A DNA stretch of 64,000 nt from Cecembia sp. (GCF_007126775.1 NZ_SLAP01000001.1:19514-83513), one strand, 5' to 3'. Shown: positions 20,197 through 29,158, numbered from the stretch's first letter. Notes: generated by a model not told the origin, from the sequence alone. Numbers and translations: made by a program.

Positions 20197-21181
20197 ACGT
20201 AGATAATATTTTTACGACCCTAAAGTCATATTCATCTACTTCCTTATTGCCAATTATCGCTTTTGCTATTGGTGTATATACTACTTTATTATTGATTATA
20301 CCTGCCATCACATCATATTTCCCTTGAAGTAAGCCTTCTACTGCCGCGACGCCTAATTTGCTTGCAAGCACCCTGTCCAAGGAAGAGGGTGCACCTCCGC
20401 GCTGTAAATGACCCAAAATGGTCACTTTGATGTCGTAGTAGGGGAGTTGTTTCTTGATTTTTTCTGCTATCTCCGCTGCACCGCCACTTTTACCCCCTTC
20501 AGCAATTATCACAATATTGGACTGTTTCATGGCCTTGGTTCTTGCTTTAAGCCTCTCTACCAATCTTTCAATCGGCATTTTTTTCTCTGGGATCAAAGTG
20601 GCTGCTGCTGCACTACCTATGCCAGCATTGATGGCGATAAATCCAGCATCTCTGCCCATTACTTCTACAAAAAATAAACGGTCATGGGAGGTAGCTGTAT
20701 CTCTGATTTTATCTATGGCCTGAATGGCCGTATTGCAGGCTGTATCAAATCCAACAGTGAGGTCTGTACCTGCAAGGTCGTTGTCAATTGTTCCCGGAAT
20801 GCCAATTGCGGGTATCCCGTATTCTTTGTAAAATAAATGGGCTCCAGTGAGTGAACCATCACCACCTATTACTACTAAGGCATCAATTCCATGTTTTTTT
20901 AGATTTTCATAGGCTTTATTTCTACCCTCAGGGGTTCTAAAGTCCTGGCTTCTTGCAGATTTAAGGAAAGTTCCACCTCTTTCCAGAATGTGACTGATAT
21001 GTTTGGATTCCAGTTTTTTGATCTCGTTTTGGATCATTCCTTCATAACCCCTGTATACGCCATACATTTCCAGGTTATAAAAAAAGCCAGCCCTAACTGT
21101 AGCCCTAATGGCAGCATTCATTCCCGGAGCATCTCCGCCGGAAGTTAAAACCGCTATTTTTTTGATTGTCTTTATTTCCAT
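20195..21181 (-). CDS. pfkA: ATP-dependent 6-phosphofructokinase
   Basis: AVLTSGGDAPGMNAAIRATVR; VIGGDGSLTGA; GIPGTIDNDLAGTDLTVGFDTA. Confidence 0.97.
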   Translation of the reverse strand: MEIKTIKKIAVLTSGGDAPGMNAAIRATVRAGFFYNLEMYGVYRGYEGMIQNEIKKLESKHISHILERGGTFLKSARSQDFRTPEGRNKAYENLKKHGIDALVVIGGDGSLTGAHLFYKEYGIPAIGIPGTIDNDLAGTDLTVGFDTACNTAIQAIDKIRDTATSHDRLFFVEVMGRDAGFIAINAGIGSAAAATLIPEKKMPIERLVERLKARTKAMKQSNIVIIAEGGKSGGAAEIAEKIKKQLPYYDIKVTILGHLQRGGAPSSLDRVLASKLGVAAVEGLLQGKYDVMAGIINNKVVYTPIAKAIIGNKEVDEYDFRVVKILST

Positions 21182-21186
21182 GGAAT

Positions 21187-21564
21187 TTAAAGTCTTGTAG
21201 TCAATTGTAAAAACATCAAATGTGCTGCTGCTGGATTTGTTGCCAGCGGAATATTATGCACATCACAAATGCGCATGAGCATTTGTACATCAGGTTCATG
21301 TGGATGTTTGTCTAATGGATCCCTAAAAAAAATCACCATTTCCAATTCTTTTTGTGCAGCCATAGATGCAATTTGAGCATCCCCGCCCAAAGGACCTGAA
21401 AGTAATCTCTGAACTTTGAAGCCAGCACGTTCAATATGTGAACCAGTTGTGCCGGTAGCGACCAGTTGAATCTGCGCATGATTCAATTGGTCTTTAAAGC
21501 CGCTTAAAAAATGAACCATGTCGGCCTTTTTTCCATCATGGGCGATTAAGGCAATTTTCATCAT
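21187..21564 (-). CDS. mgsA: Methylglyoxal synthase
   Basis: IALIAHDGKKADMV; SGPLGGDAQIASM; FFRDPLDKHPHEPDV. Confidence 0.96.
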   Translation of the reverse strand: MMKIALIAHDGKKADMVHFLSGFKDQLNHAQIQLVATGTTGSHIERAGFKVQRLLSGPLGGDAQIASMAAQKELEMVIFFRDPLDKHPHEPDVQMLMRICDVHNIPLATNPAAAHLMFLQLTTRL

Positions 21565-21786
21565 GTTTAATAGGTTTGAATTCGAAAGTTAGGAAATTTT
21601 AAACATTTCCCTTAATAAAGCTGCATGTAATCTGTATAATTTTTAATCTATAACCATTGAATATTCGGGAAATTTAGGTTTCAAAATCAATTATTTTTAA
21701 AAATCCCTAAATACTTTGATTAAAAATTATTTTTATGAAGTTTTTATTTAAATTTGAAAATCATTTCAACTAAACTATATTCAAGT

Positions 21787-22200
21787 ATGAGCTTAATTAA
21801 GGAATTTAAAGAATTCGCAGTCAAAGGTAATGTTATCGATTTGGCTGTTGCCGTTATCATTGCCGGTGCTTTTGGAAAGATTGTTTCTTCTTTTGTCAAT
21901 GACATTATTATGCCACCACTTGGTGTGCTTTTAGGAGGAGTTGACTTTAAGGATCTTGTATTTATTGTTCAAGAGGCTACTGTCTCTGCAGCTGGAGAGG
22001 AGATTGAAGCAGTTACTCTTAATTATGGTAATTTTATCCAAAATGTCGTAGACTTTTTAATTATTGCTTTTGTTATTTTTATGGCCATCAAAGGAATTAA
22101 TTCGGCCAAAAAGAAAAAAGAAGAGGCGCCAGCTGCACCACCGGCACCACCAAAGTCTGAAGTACTTTTAGAAGAAATAAGAGATTTATTAAAAAAATAA
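21787..22200 (+). CDS. mscL: Large-conductance mechanosensitive channel
   Basis: [45 protein letters not shown]; likely start ATG 21787 inside ORF 21754. Confidence 0.96.
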   Translation: MSLIKEFKEFAVKGNVIDLAVAVIIAGAFGKIVSSFVNDIIMPPLGVLLGGVDFKDLVFIVQEATVSAAGEEIEAVTLNYGNFIQNVVDFLIIAFVIFMAIKGINSAKKKKEEAPAAPPAPPKSEVLLEEIRDLLKK

Positions 22201-22211
22201 ACCGTAAAAAT

Positions 22212-22246
22212 AAAAAAGGCTGAATTCAATGAATTCAGCCTTTTTT
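22212..22246 (+). terminator. Terminator after mscL
   Basis: Perfect 16-bp stem aaaaaaggctgaattc-aat-gaattcagcctttttt. Confidence 0.85.
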
Positions 22247-22469
22247 AATCTGACTATTCGGAATGTTGCACGTATCAATCGGAGGGCCCTGGCAAGCTCG
22301 GCCATCTGGACTTAAATAAATACTTGAGGGAGGGAAGAAATGCGGTGAAGCCGCATTTCTTCCCTCCCTCCTCCGATTCCCCAAAACTAAAACCCGTTCC
22401 CCGAGCTTGCCGAGGGGCGCTTTAAGCGAATTTAATTCTACTACGGGTAAGATGACGGATACTCAGATT
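22247..22469. repeat. MITE-like/structured intergenic element A
   Basis: Imperfect TIRs 22247-22272 and 22444-22469 (19/26 by hand); perfect 20-bp hairpin 22326-22345/22351-22370; extra inverted pairs aatcggagg/cctccgatt and ggcaagctcgg/ccgagcttgcc. Confidence 0.55.
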
Positions 22470-22517
22470 TTTTAATTTATTCCAACATTTTTTATGGATT
22501 TCATCAAAATATTTGAA

Positions 22518-22982
22518 TTAGTTTTTGCCTCCACCACCTCTTGTTCGACCCTGTTGCATTCGGTATACCTGTCTAGTAAAGTCCCTGTTTACACTTCCCA
22601 GTTTTACAGCTTGGGAGGGAGTAATTACCTCTTGGATATCTTTCATAAACTGTTTTTCTTTTGCAAGCATTTTTTCCTGAATCTCAAACCTTTGCCCTAT
22701 GATTGCTAAGGCCCTTTCATCAGCCAGTTCCTTGTTGGCATCTCGGTTCAAGGAAGACATCTCTTCCATCATCTTCATGCGGTCTTCCCTATATAGGTTA
22801 TATAAAGGCCAAAATTTTTCCGCCTGAGCAGGTTTAAGGTCCAATCTATTCGTGATGAATGCTACTCTGGCTGATTCCAATTTTTCTTGATCATATTGCT
22901 GCCCGGTTCTTTGGCCATATGCTAAAACGGAAAATCCAATGAACACCAGAATTAAACTTAATTTTCTCATTTTTTCTTGCAA
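22518..22982 (-). CDS. Spy/CpxP-like small periplasmic protein
   Basis: Signal peptide (MRKLSLILVFIGFSVLAYG) then charged helical LDLKPAQAEKFWPLYNLYREDRMKMMEE; adjacent to ECF sigma gene. Confidence 0.65.
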   Translation of the reverse strand: MQEKMRKLSLILVFIGFSVLAYGQRTGQQYDQEKLESARVAFITNRLDLKPAQAEKFWPLYNLYREDRMKMMEEMSSLNRDANKELADERALAIIGQRFEIQEKMLAKEKQFMKDIQEVITPSQAVKLGSVNRDFTRQVYRMQQGRTRGGGGKN

Positions 22983-23375
22983 TTAATACCAAATATTATT
23001 TTCTAAATCATCTAATTCCCAATCATAATCACTCCATTCATTCCTGATGATCTCGTCTAATATGGAGTTGGGGTTCTCTGCCAACATCAAGATATCTTCT
23101 GCTTGCCAATAATCTGAATTGATGTATACATCAATTTCCTGCTGTAAGCCAGAAAAAGCAGTAAAATTTGGTTCGGAAGTTTGATTTATAAAATAGACCG
23201 CAAATCCCAGAACTACTATTGCCGCAGCTGCATACCTTTTGAATAAGCTGATTTGCCTTACTTTCTCCCCCTCGTACCGCGACACTATGGTTTCTTGGAG
23301 CCCATCAAAATAATTATCTGGGGTTTTGAATATTTCTTTTTTACTAAATTTTTCCATAATACAATATTTAGACAA
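22983..23375 (-). CDS. Single-TM hypothetical protein, putative anti-sigma partner
   Basis: One TM helix (YAAAAIVVLGFAVYFI) between the sigma gene and Spy-like gene; no zinc-finger motif seen. Confidence 0.55.
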   Translation of the reverse strand: MSKYCIMEKFSKKEIFKTPDNYFDGLQETIVSRYEGEKVRQISLFKRYAAAAIVVLGFAVYFINQTSEPNFTAFSGLQQEIDVYINSDYWQAEDILMLAENPNSILDEIIRNEWSDYDWELDDLENNIWY

Positions 23376-23392
23376 TTATGAACGCTTATGGT

Positions 23393-23956
23393 TTATTCCG
23401 ACCGCAGTTCATTTTCCAATTTTTTAACAGCATGATGGTAAGATGCCTTGAGGGAACCTATTGAAGTGTCTGTTATTTTACTGATTTCATCGTAACTGAG
23501 GTCCTCAAAATATTTCAGGTTAAAGACCAATCGCTGCTTATCCGGTAAACTTAAGATGGCTTTTTGCAGTTTCCTTTCTATTTCTTCTCCTGCTATCAAT
23601 GGAGAGGAATCTACATAATTTTTCATAACTGCCTCATGGTCTTCTATGTTAAAAAAGAATCTCTTTTTCTTTTTCGCGAGAAAGTTGAGGCTTTCATTGG
23701 TGGCTATTCGATAAAGCCAAGTAAACAAGGAAGCGTTGCCCTGAAATTTATGGATATTCTTAAATGCTTTTATGAAAGTGATCTGGGTAAGATCATCAGC
23801 ATCTTCATGGATAATTACCATTTTTCTAATGACTGCATAGACTTTTTTCTGATACAATTCAATCAATTGACGGAATCCCATTTCTCTAGTTCCTGGGTTT
23901 TGGAGTCGCGTCAAAAGTTGTTTATCACTTATTACTGTCATGTTCTTCTTTGACAT
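23393..23956 (-). CDS. ECF-type RNA polymerase sigma factor
   Basis: Sigma region 2 (DADDLTQITFIKAFKNIHKFQGNASLFTWLYRIATNESLNFL) and region 4 (LPDKQRLVFNLKYFEDLSYDEISKITDTSIGSLKASYHHAVKKL). Confidence 0.95.
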   Translation of the reverse strand: MSKKNMTVISDKQLLTRLQNPGTREMGFRQLIELYQKKVYAVIRKMVIIHEDADDLTQITFIKAFKNIHKFQGNASLFTWLYRIATNESLNFLAKKKKRFFFNIEDHEAVMKNYVDSSPLIAGEEIERKLQKAILSLPDKQRLVFNLKYFEDLSYDEISKITDTSIGSLKASYHHAVKKLENELRSE

Positions 23957-23980
23957 GAAAAATAGGGAAAGGTTTAATGC

Positions 23981-24207
23981 TTAAACCCGAAATATGCATT
24001 AGAAATATTACATCAAGGCGCACAAGTTATTACGAGCTCATTAGCTGCGGCGGGCAGAATCAATCACTTCGTTGCATTTAGCTCTCTCACCATCTCATAC
24101 GTACAGGATGGTGAGAGAGCTAAATGCTTGATTCTTTTGCGTTTTGAATTCTTCCCCATATTCATTGGGACAGGCTACGACGAATCCTAATGCATAATCC
24201 GGGTTAA
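23981..24207. repeat. MITE-like/structured intergenic element B
   Basis: TIRs ttaaacccgaaatatgcattag (left) and ctaatgcataatccgggttaa (right); perfect 21-bp hairpin 24074-24094/24107-24127 extended by agaatcaa/ttgattct. Confidence 0.6.
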
Positions 24208-24235
24208 ATGGATTCCTTAATTATCTTAAATAAAA

Positions 24236-24255
24236 AAAGCGGGATATCCCGCTTT
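24236..24255 (-). terminator. Terminator after universal stress protein gene
   Basis: Perfect palindrome aaagcgggatatcccgcttt next to A/T tract. Confidence 0.65.
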
Positions 24256-24259
24256 GATT

Positions 24260-25183
24260 TTATATTTCTAAGATATAATCCAATATTCCCGCATTTTTGC
24301 CTTTCGGCCTGGTGACCAATAAGGGGAACTCATCATTTAGCTGGATCAAGCGCTCTGCCATGCTTCCAATAAATAAAGCTGTAGCGGCTGTCCTTCCCTT
24401 GGCACCAATAATGATCGCATCCGCATTGATTTCCTTGGCCTTGGCCAAAATATCCTCTACAGGGTCATCATCCTCATCCTGGGTATATACAGGCGTAATA
24501 TTGATGTTTTTAGTGTCTATTTTTCGAATAAATTTTTTGAAATTGATCTCCGCATGCATTTTCATGATTTCTGTAAATTCCTCATAACTCTTACCTGTAA
24601 AATGGTATCCGGAGGGTACAGTGAAAACATTCTGACATACGATTTCAGTTTTCTTTCCGTATTTTTCAGCAATTAAAATTGCCTCTTCCATCGCATCTTT
24701 TGAATAATCGGAAAAATCGGAAGGCACCAGCAACCGATCAATTTTTGGACTGGCATTCTCAGGAATTATCAGCAAAGAACAACTGGCTCTTCTAGCCAAT
24801 CGCTGGGAAATCACTCCTGTTCCAGGTAGATTCACTTTTCTGCCTATCAGGATCATATCTGCAGATTTTTCATGTGCCAATTTTAACACCTTTTTAGAAA
24901 GTTGACCCTCCTTCACAATAAAAGAAAACTCAATATCTTCCTTAGAAACAAAGTTTTTCTCTACTGTCTCTTTCATCTGTGATCTTCTTTCTTCCACCAT
25001 GTTTTCTATTAAACTGGGAAATTCACTGAGGACCTCCTTTGGAATATTGAGGTTCCTTATGACATTGGTGAAATAGATTTTTTTGGTCTGATTGGCATTT
25101 GCAATAAAAGAGGCAAACCTAACCAATGTTTCATCCAAGGATGTTTGGTCCAAACAAACAATTAGCTTTTTGATTTGATACAT
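24260..25183 (-). CDS. Universal stress protein, tandem UspA domains
   Basis: Two UspA-like halves; C-terminal DAIIIGAKGRTAATALFIGSMAERLIQLNDEFPLLVTRP. Confidence 0.92.
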   Translation of the reverse strand: MYQIKKLIVCLDQTSLDETLVRFASFIANANQTKKIYFTNVIRNLNIPKEVLSEFPSLIENMVEERRSQMKETVEKNFVSKEDIEFSFIVKEGQLSKKVLKLAHEKSADMILIGRKVNLPGTGVISQRLARRASCSLLIIPENASPKIDRLLVPSDFSDYSKDAMEEAILIAEKYGKKTEIVCQNVFTVPSGYHFTGKSYEEFTEIMKMHAEINFKKFIRKIDTKNINITPVYTQDEDDDPVEDILAKAKEINADAIIIGAKGRTAATALFIGSMAERLIQLNDEFPLLVTRPKGKNAGILDYILEI

Positions 25184-25508
25184 TTTTTCAATAGTGCCTT
25201 TTGATGGTGCAAAATTAATGATAATATCAATGAATACGTGAATTTTGTAGAATAATATTTTGGTTGAATCGGTTTTCTTTTCAAATATTCAGTTATTTAT
25301 TCTGTGAATTTGACATTTTAACAGGAGAAAAATAAGCCCATATCATAAAGTAGTTCTTTTTTGTATAGACTGGCAGAGGCAAGCAAAGAAAATATGGCCT
25401 ACGTAAAACCTCAATCATTAAATTCCTAATTTTCAACACTTAAGCGCGTCTTAAGGATTTTATTGGGAATATCCTTTCTTATTCCCAACGATAAGGATTT
25501 ATTATCCG

Positions 25509-25516
25509 TATATTTG
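25509..25516 (+). promoter_or_regulatory. Bacteroidota -7 box candidate for downstream ncRNA
   Basis: TATATTTG matches TAnnTTTG; no clear TTG -33 element seen. Confidence 0.4.
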
Positions 25517-25519
25517 CAC

Positions 25520-25742
25520 AAAGGCTCAGGTCGCTGACATGTTCCGACTTCACAATTAATAAACAATTCCGAGTGAAGCCCTTTCCAAAAACAGGCCTCA
25601 TCCTTTTCCGGTGCTACCGCGATAAGGACCTCGTATCTCTCAAGATTCAGGATAACAGTGGAAGTTTGCGGATTTCAGGCAGCTCAAATCCTGTCAATAA
25701 AGAGGTTTGGTAACACTCTAAGGCCTGAGTCCTTTTATTTTT
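25520..25742 (+). ncRNA. Candidate structured ncRNA (~220 nt), possibly 6S-like
   Basis: 5' AAAGGCTCAGG (25520-25530) pairs with 3' CCTGAG-T-CCTTT (25724-25735), followed by TTTTATTTTTTG; internal hairpins cttcac/gtgaag, cggt-gct-accg, ggattt/aaatcc; no ORF on its strand; promoter box just upstream. Confidence 0.45.
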
Positions 25743-27196
25743 TGAATCAATTCCTGCTGACTTTTAACAGCTATTTTTAATCCAAATATTCCTAATATAT
25801 ACAAAGCAGTAATCAATAAAGAACGTAGGATCATATCCCACAGTCCGATTGCTGACCAGAACATGAGGAAGTGTTGGAGTAAAAATACACTCCCTCCCAA
25901 GATCAATATTTTGAAAATATCCCATGTAAAAGGATCCAGCTTTAACCTTATTTTTACAAATACATATTTGATAAGGTTATAGCTTATCATGGCTACGAGC
26001 GAGGCAAAAGCTGCTCCTTCTATTCCAAATTCGGGAATTAATAACAAATTCAAGGAAATTACCAATACGCTCATAATAAGGGTAGCGGTGATATTGAAGA
26101 GGTAATACTTGGAGTAAACAATGATTTCTCCATTGATGGAGAAAAGGATATCGAAGATTTTTCCCAGTGCAATCCAAAGTACAACCCATTTCCCGACCTC
26201 ATAAATCTCTTTATTGGGAATAAAAAAGTAAAGGTTGTCAATATTGGCCCAAACACCCAGAAAAAGCAATAAACAAATAAGCAGTTGATGCACCGCCACC
26301 TGTTTATACAATCTGTCTATTTTTGCTGTTTCATTTTGCGCGAAATACTCAGCCACCACAGGCATGACTACCTGAGATACAGCCCTTCTTGGCATTTCAA
26401 TCACAATAGCAATCGCAAATGCTATGCTGTAAATCGCATTGGCATCTAAACCGATCATTGCCGATACCATCAGGCTGTCTATCTTCATAATCAAAAGTGA
26501 TCCGGTGCTGCCTAGAAAGGTTATCAAGTTATACTTTACAAACTCTCTCCTGAAGCCTTTTGGAAATACACTGAAACTAAAATCTAGTTTAAATATGCCC
26601 AATGCGCCCATATAAATGCCCATTCCCAATAAAGTGACGAGGTAAATTATTGAAAGGGACCAGATAAGCTGGATAAAACTCAGCCATTGTAAAAAATAAG
26701 CCAATATGATAAGGGAGACCAAAATCCGCAGCAATACCTCTCTAAAAAATGTTGGCACTGCAATTTCCAAAAAGGACCTGCTAAAGGCATCCAAAATGGA
26801 ATTCAGCACAGAAAAAAGCATGATGAGCAAAACGACTCCAAAAAAATCAATAACCTCGGGAGAATTGGCCTGGAAAGCCTGCACCAGATAATCACGAAAA
26901 ACAAAAAATAACAACGAAACCAAAATGGCGCCTAAAAGGCTCAATAAAAGACTCATGGTAAAGAAGGAGAACTGTTGTTCTTTGACCCTTGGATAAAAGC
27001 GTGTGATGCCGTTTCCAATTCCCAATTGGGCAAAAGGAACCATGATCAAAGCCAAATCCTGTATAGTACGGAATAATCCCAATTGTTCCGGTTCAAGGAC
27101 ATAAGGCAGCAACCATAAAACGTTGAAATAACCAATAAGTACCCCTAAGTAGGAAGAAAAAGTGGTAAGTATACTTTGTTTGGCTATAATTCTCAT
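25718..27196 (-). CDS. Oligosaccharide flippase / polysaccharide biosynthesis membrane protein (Wzx-like)
   Basis: ~12-14 TM polytopic protein with flippase-like N-terminus; in operon with glycosyltransferase. Confidence 0.85.
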   Translation of the reverse strand: MRIIAKQSILTTFSSYLGVLIGYFNVLWLLPYVLEPEQLGLFRTIQDLALIMVPFAQLGIGNGITRFYPRVKEQQFSFFTMSLLLSLLGAILVSLLFFVFRDYLVQAFQANSPEVIDFFGVVLLIMLFSVLNSILDAFSRSFLEIAVPTFFREVLLRILVSLIILAYFLQWLSFIQLIWSLSIIYLVTLLGMGIYMGALGIFKLDFSFSVFPKGFRREFVKYNLITFLGSTGSLLIMKIDSLMVSAMIGLDANAIYSIAFAIAIVIEMPRRAVSQVVMPVVAEYFAQNETAKIDRLYKQVAVHQLLICLLLFLGVWANIDNLYFFIPNKEIYEVGKWVVLWIALGKIFDILFSINGEIIVYSKYYLFNITATLIMSVLVISLNLLLIPEFGIEGAAFASLVAMISYNLIKYVFVKIRLKLDPFTWDIFKILILGGSVFLLQHFLMFWSAIGLWDMILRSLLITALYILGIFGLKIAVKSQQELIQKIKGLRP

Positions 27197-27242
27197 ACAA
27201 ACAAAAATAGAGCTATAGATGGATAATTTTTATAAAAACTTT

Positions 27243-28097
27243 TTATTCCTCTCTATTGCTTGGCATGGCCAAAATATTACAAAAAGATCCGTTCAAGTCA
27301 GAAATAGCTTTTAATTTTCCCCTGAGTCCAATTTGATAAAACGAATAGGAATACCCCTTCAAGAAATGTAATATTTCCTCCGCCTCGTATCCAGCTGCCC
27401 TACAAGCCTCCTGGTTAATTTCAATAATAAAATGCGGGCAATATTTCTTAATGGTCATTATACTACCCTTCAATACCTGAAGCTCAGCACCTTCTACATC
27501 AATTTTTACTACATCTACCTCCTGACATTTAATGGTGGCAAGCTGATTATCCAAAGTATCCAAGCTTATTTTTTGGATCAATACCTTATGGGATTGGGTA
27601 GGGAAAATAGTGTTGACTCCTTCATTATCTCCTTCCTTTCCGTATAGAGAAATCTCACCGGGCTGGTCTGAAAGCCCCATTTTAATAGGAAGCAATACCT
27701 CTTTAAATTTTGGATTGAGGTTAAAGTTTTCCTGTAGATGTAAAAAAAGGCTGTCCATTGGCTCGAATGCAATGATTTTCCCCTCAATTCCAACTTTCCG
27801 AAGTGCCCAAAGCGCATACTCCCCTTGATTTGCCCCTATATCAATAAAAGTTGCTCCAGCTTTTAACTTTTTTTCCAAAACAAATAAAGGCCTCCAATCA
27901 TGGGCTCCCCTCCAATAAATAGAAGCCCCCATACTTTTAGAAATATCTACTTTCATCCGGATGCCCTGAAAGGTAAATGTCCTCCATATTGGTCCAGTCA
28001 CCTTAGGTTGAAATAAGGTTCTTAAAAGCTGAACCAGGAAATACCCGCCGGGGATAATGTAAAGATTCCTTGTGAATTTGGCTACAAACTTTTCCAT
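27243..28097 (-). CDS. FkbM family methyltransferase
   Basis: ATFIDIGANQGEYALWALRKVG; VDVVKIDVEGAELQVLKG. Confidence 0.92.
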   Translation of the reverse strand: MEKFVAKFTRNLYIIPGGYFLVQLLRTLFQPKVTGPIWRTFTFQGIRMKVDISKSMGASIYWRGAHDWRPLFVLEKKLKAGATFIDIGANQGEYALWALRKVGIEGKIIAFEPMDSLFLHLQENFNLNPKFKEVLLPIKMGLSDQPGEISLYGKEGDNEGVNTIFPTQSHKVLIQKISLDTLDNQLATIKCQEVDVVKIDVEGAELQVLKGSIMTIKKYCPHFIIEINQEACRAAGYEAEEILHFLKGYSYSFYQIGLRGKLKAISDLNGSFCNILAMPSNREE

Positions 28098-28114
28098 GAT
28101 CGAATGGGTCTCAG

Positions 28115-29158
28115 TTAATAAGGGAGCAAATCAAATAATAATTTCTTTCTGTTCTCTCTGTCATATCTATTTACAATAGATTTTCTGACCAATTCCTGTT
28201 CCCCTTCATTTTTAGGAGCGTTTAGTAGCTCCTTGACTTTTCTTTCCAATAAGTTAATGTCTCTCTTTACCAAAATAATCCCATTATTGTCTGTAATCTC
28301 CGGTAAAATATTCACCGTACTCACCACTGGAATACATCCACAAAGCATCGCTTCGCAAAGTGCACAACCAAAACCTTCAAAACTGGAGAGTTGAAAATAA
28401 AACCTGGTCTTTTGGTAAAGCGCCCTAAGTTGATTTCCTGGGACAGTGCCCACAAATTGAAGATTATCGGGAACTAGCAAACCACCTGGCCTCTCCATAC
28501 CCACGATCAAAAAAGAACAGCTTTTCAACCTCTTGGCCAACTCAAGGATGAGATCACCACCTTTTAATATGAACTGTGGAGCGGATAATACGGCAATAAA
28601 ACTTTGATTTTCCTTGTTTACTGCTGCATCAATATTCCAGAATTTCACATTGAACCCATTAGGTATGACTTTGATCGGAGTTTTTAAATCCGGGAAGTGA
28701 TATAAAATGCCATTTTTCACAAGCTTTTCTTTTTGAAGAAAATTACTTTCGGTGTGGATCAATGATTCGCTAACAGGAAGTAACATAGTTGCCCATTCAT
28801 ATGATTTCCTGCAAAACCATTTCAATAAAGGAATCCTTAGACTTCCATAATTCAAATCAGGAATGGAGGCTGAATCCGTACCATGTAATACAATGTAAAC
28901 AGGTTTACCGAAAAAGCGACCCAAAAGAGAGGGAAAAAAAGACCAGTACCCACCAAAATGAACAAACACGAAATGCACTTTATGAATTGTTGACAAAATA
29001 TGGATGCATTGGGCAAAAAGATAAAAAGGAGCATAGATTTTTTGCTGCCAATTGTAAGTATTCACGATCAGCTCATACCTCTCTGAAAGTATGCGCATGT
29101 CCTCCTGGACAAAAGATTGAAAAGAGGGGCTGACCAGTAAAACTTTAGGCTTGGTCAT
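28115..29158 (-). CDS. Glycosyltransferase family 4-like protein
   Basis: C-terminal SSFEGFGCALCEAMLCGCIPVVSTVNILPEI; start MTKPKVLLVS at 29158, overlapping upstream gene by 14 nt. Confidence 0.9.
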   Translation of the reverse strand: MTKPKVLLVSPSFQSFVQEDMRILSERYELIVNTYNWQQKIYAPFYLFAQCIHILSTIHKVHFVFVHFGGYWSFFPSLLGRFFGKPVYIVLHGTDSASIPDLNYGSLRIPLLKWFCRKSYEWATMLLPVSESLIHTESNFLQKEKLVKNGILYHFPDLKTPIKVIPNGFNVKFWNIDAAVNKENQSFIAVLSAPQFILKGGDLILELAKRLKSCSFLIVGMERPGGLLVPDNLQFVGTVPGNQLRALYQKTRFYFQLSSFEGFGCALCEAMLCGCIPVVSTVNILPEITDNNGIILVKRDINLLERKVKELLNAPKNEGEQELVRKSIVNRYDRENRKKLLFDLLPY

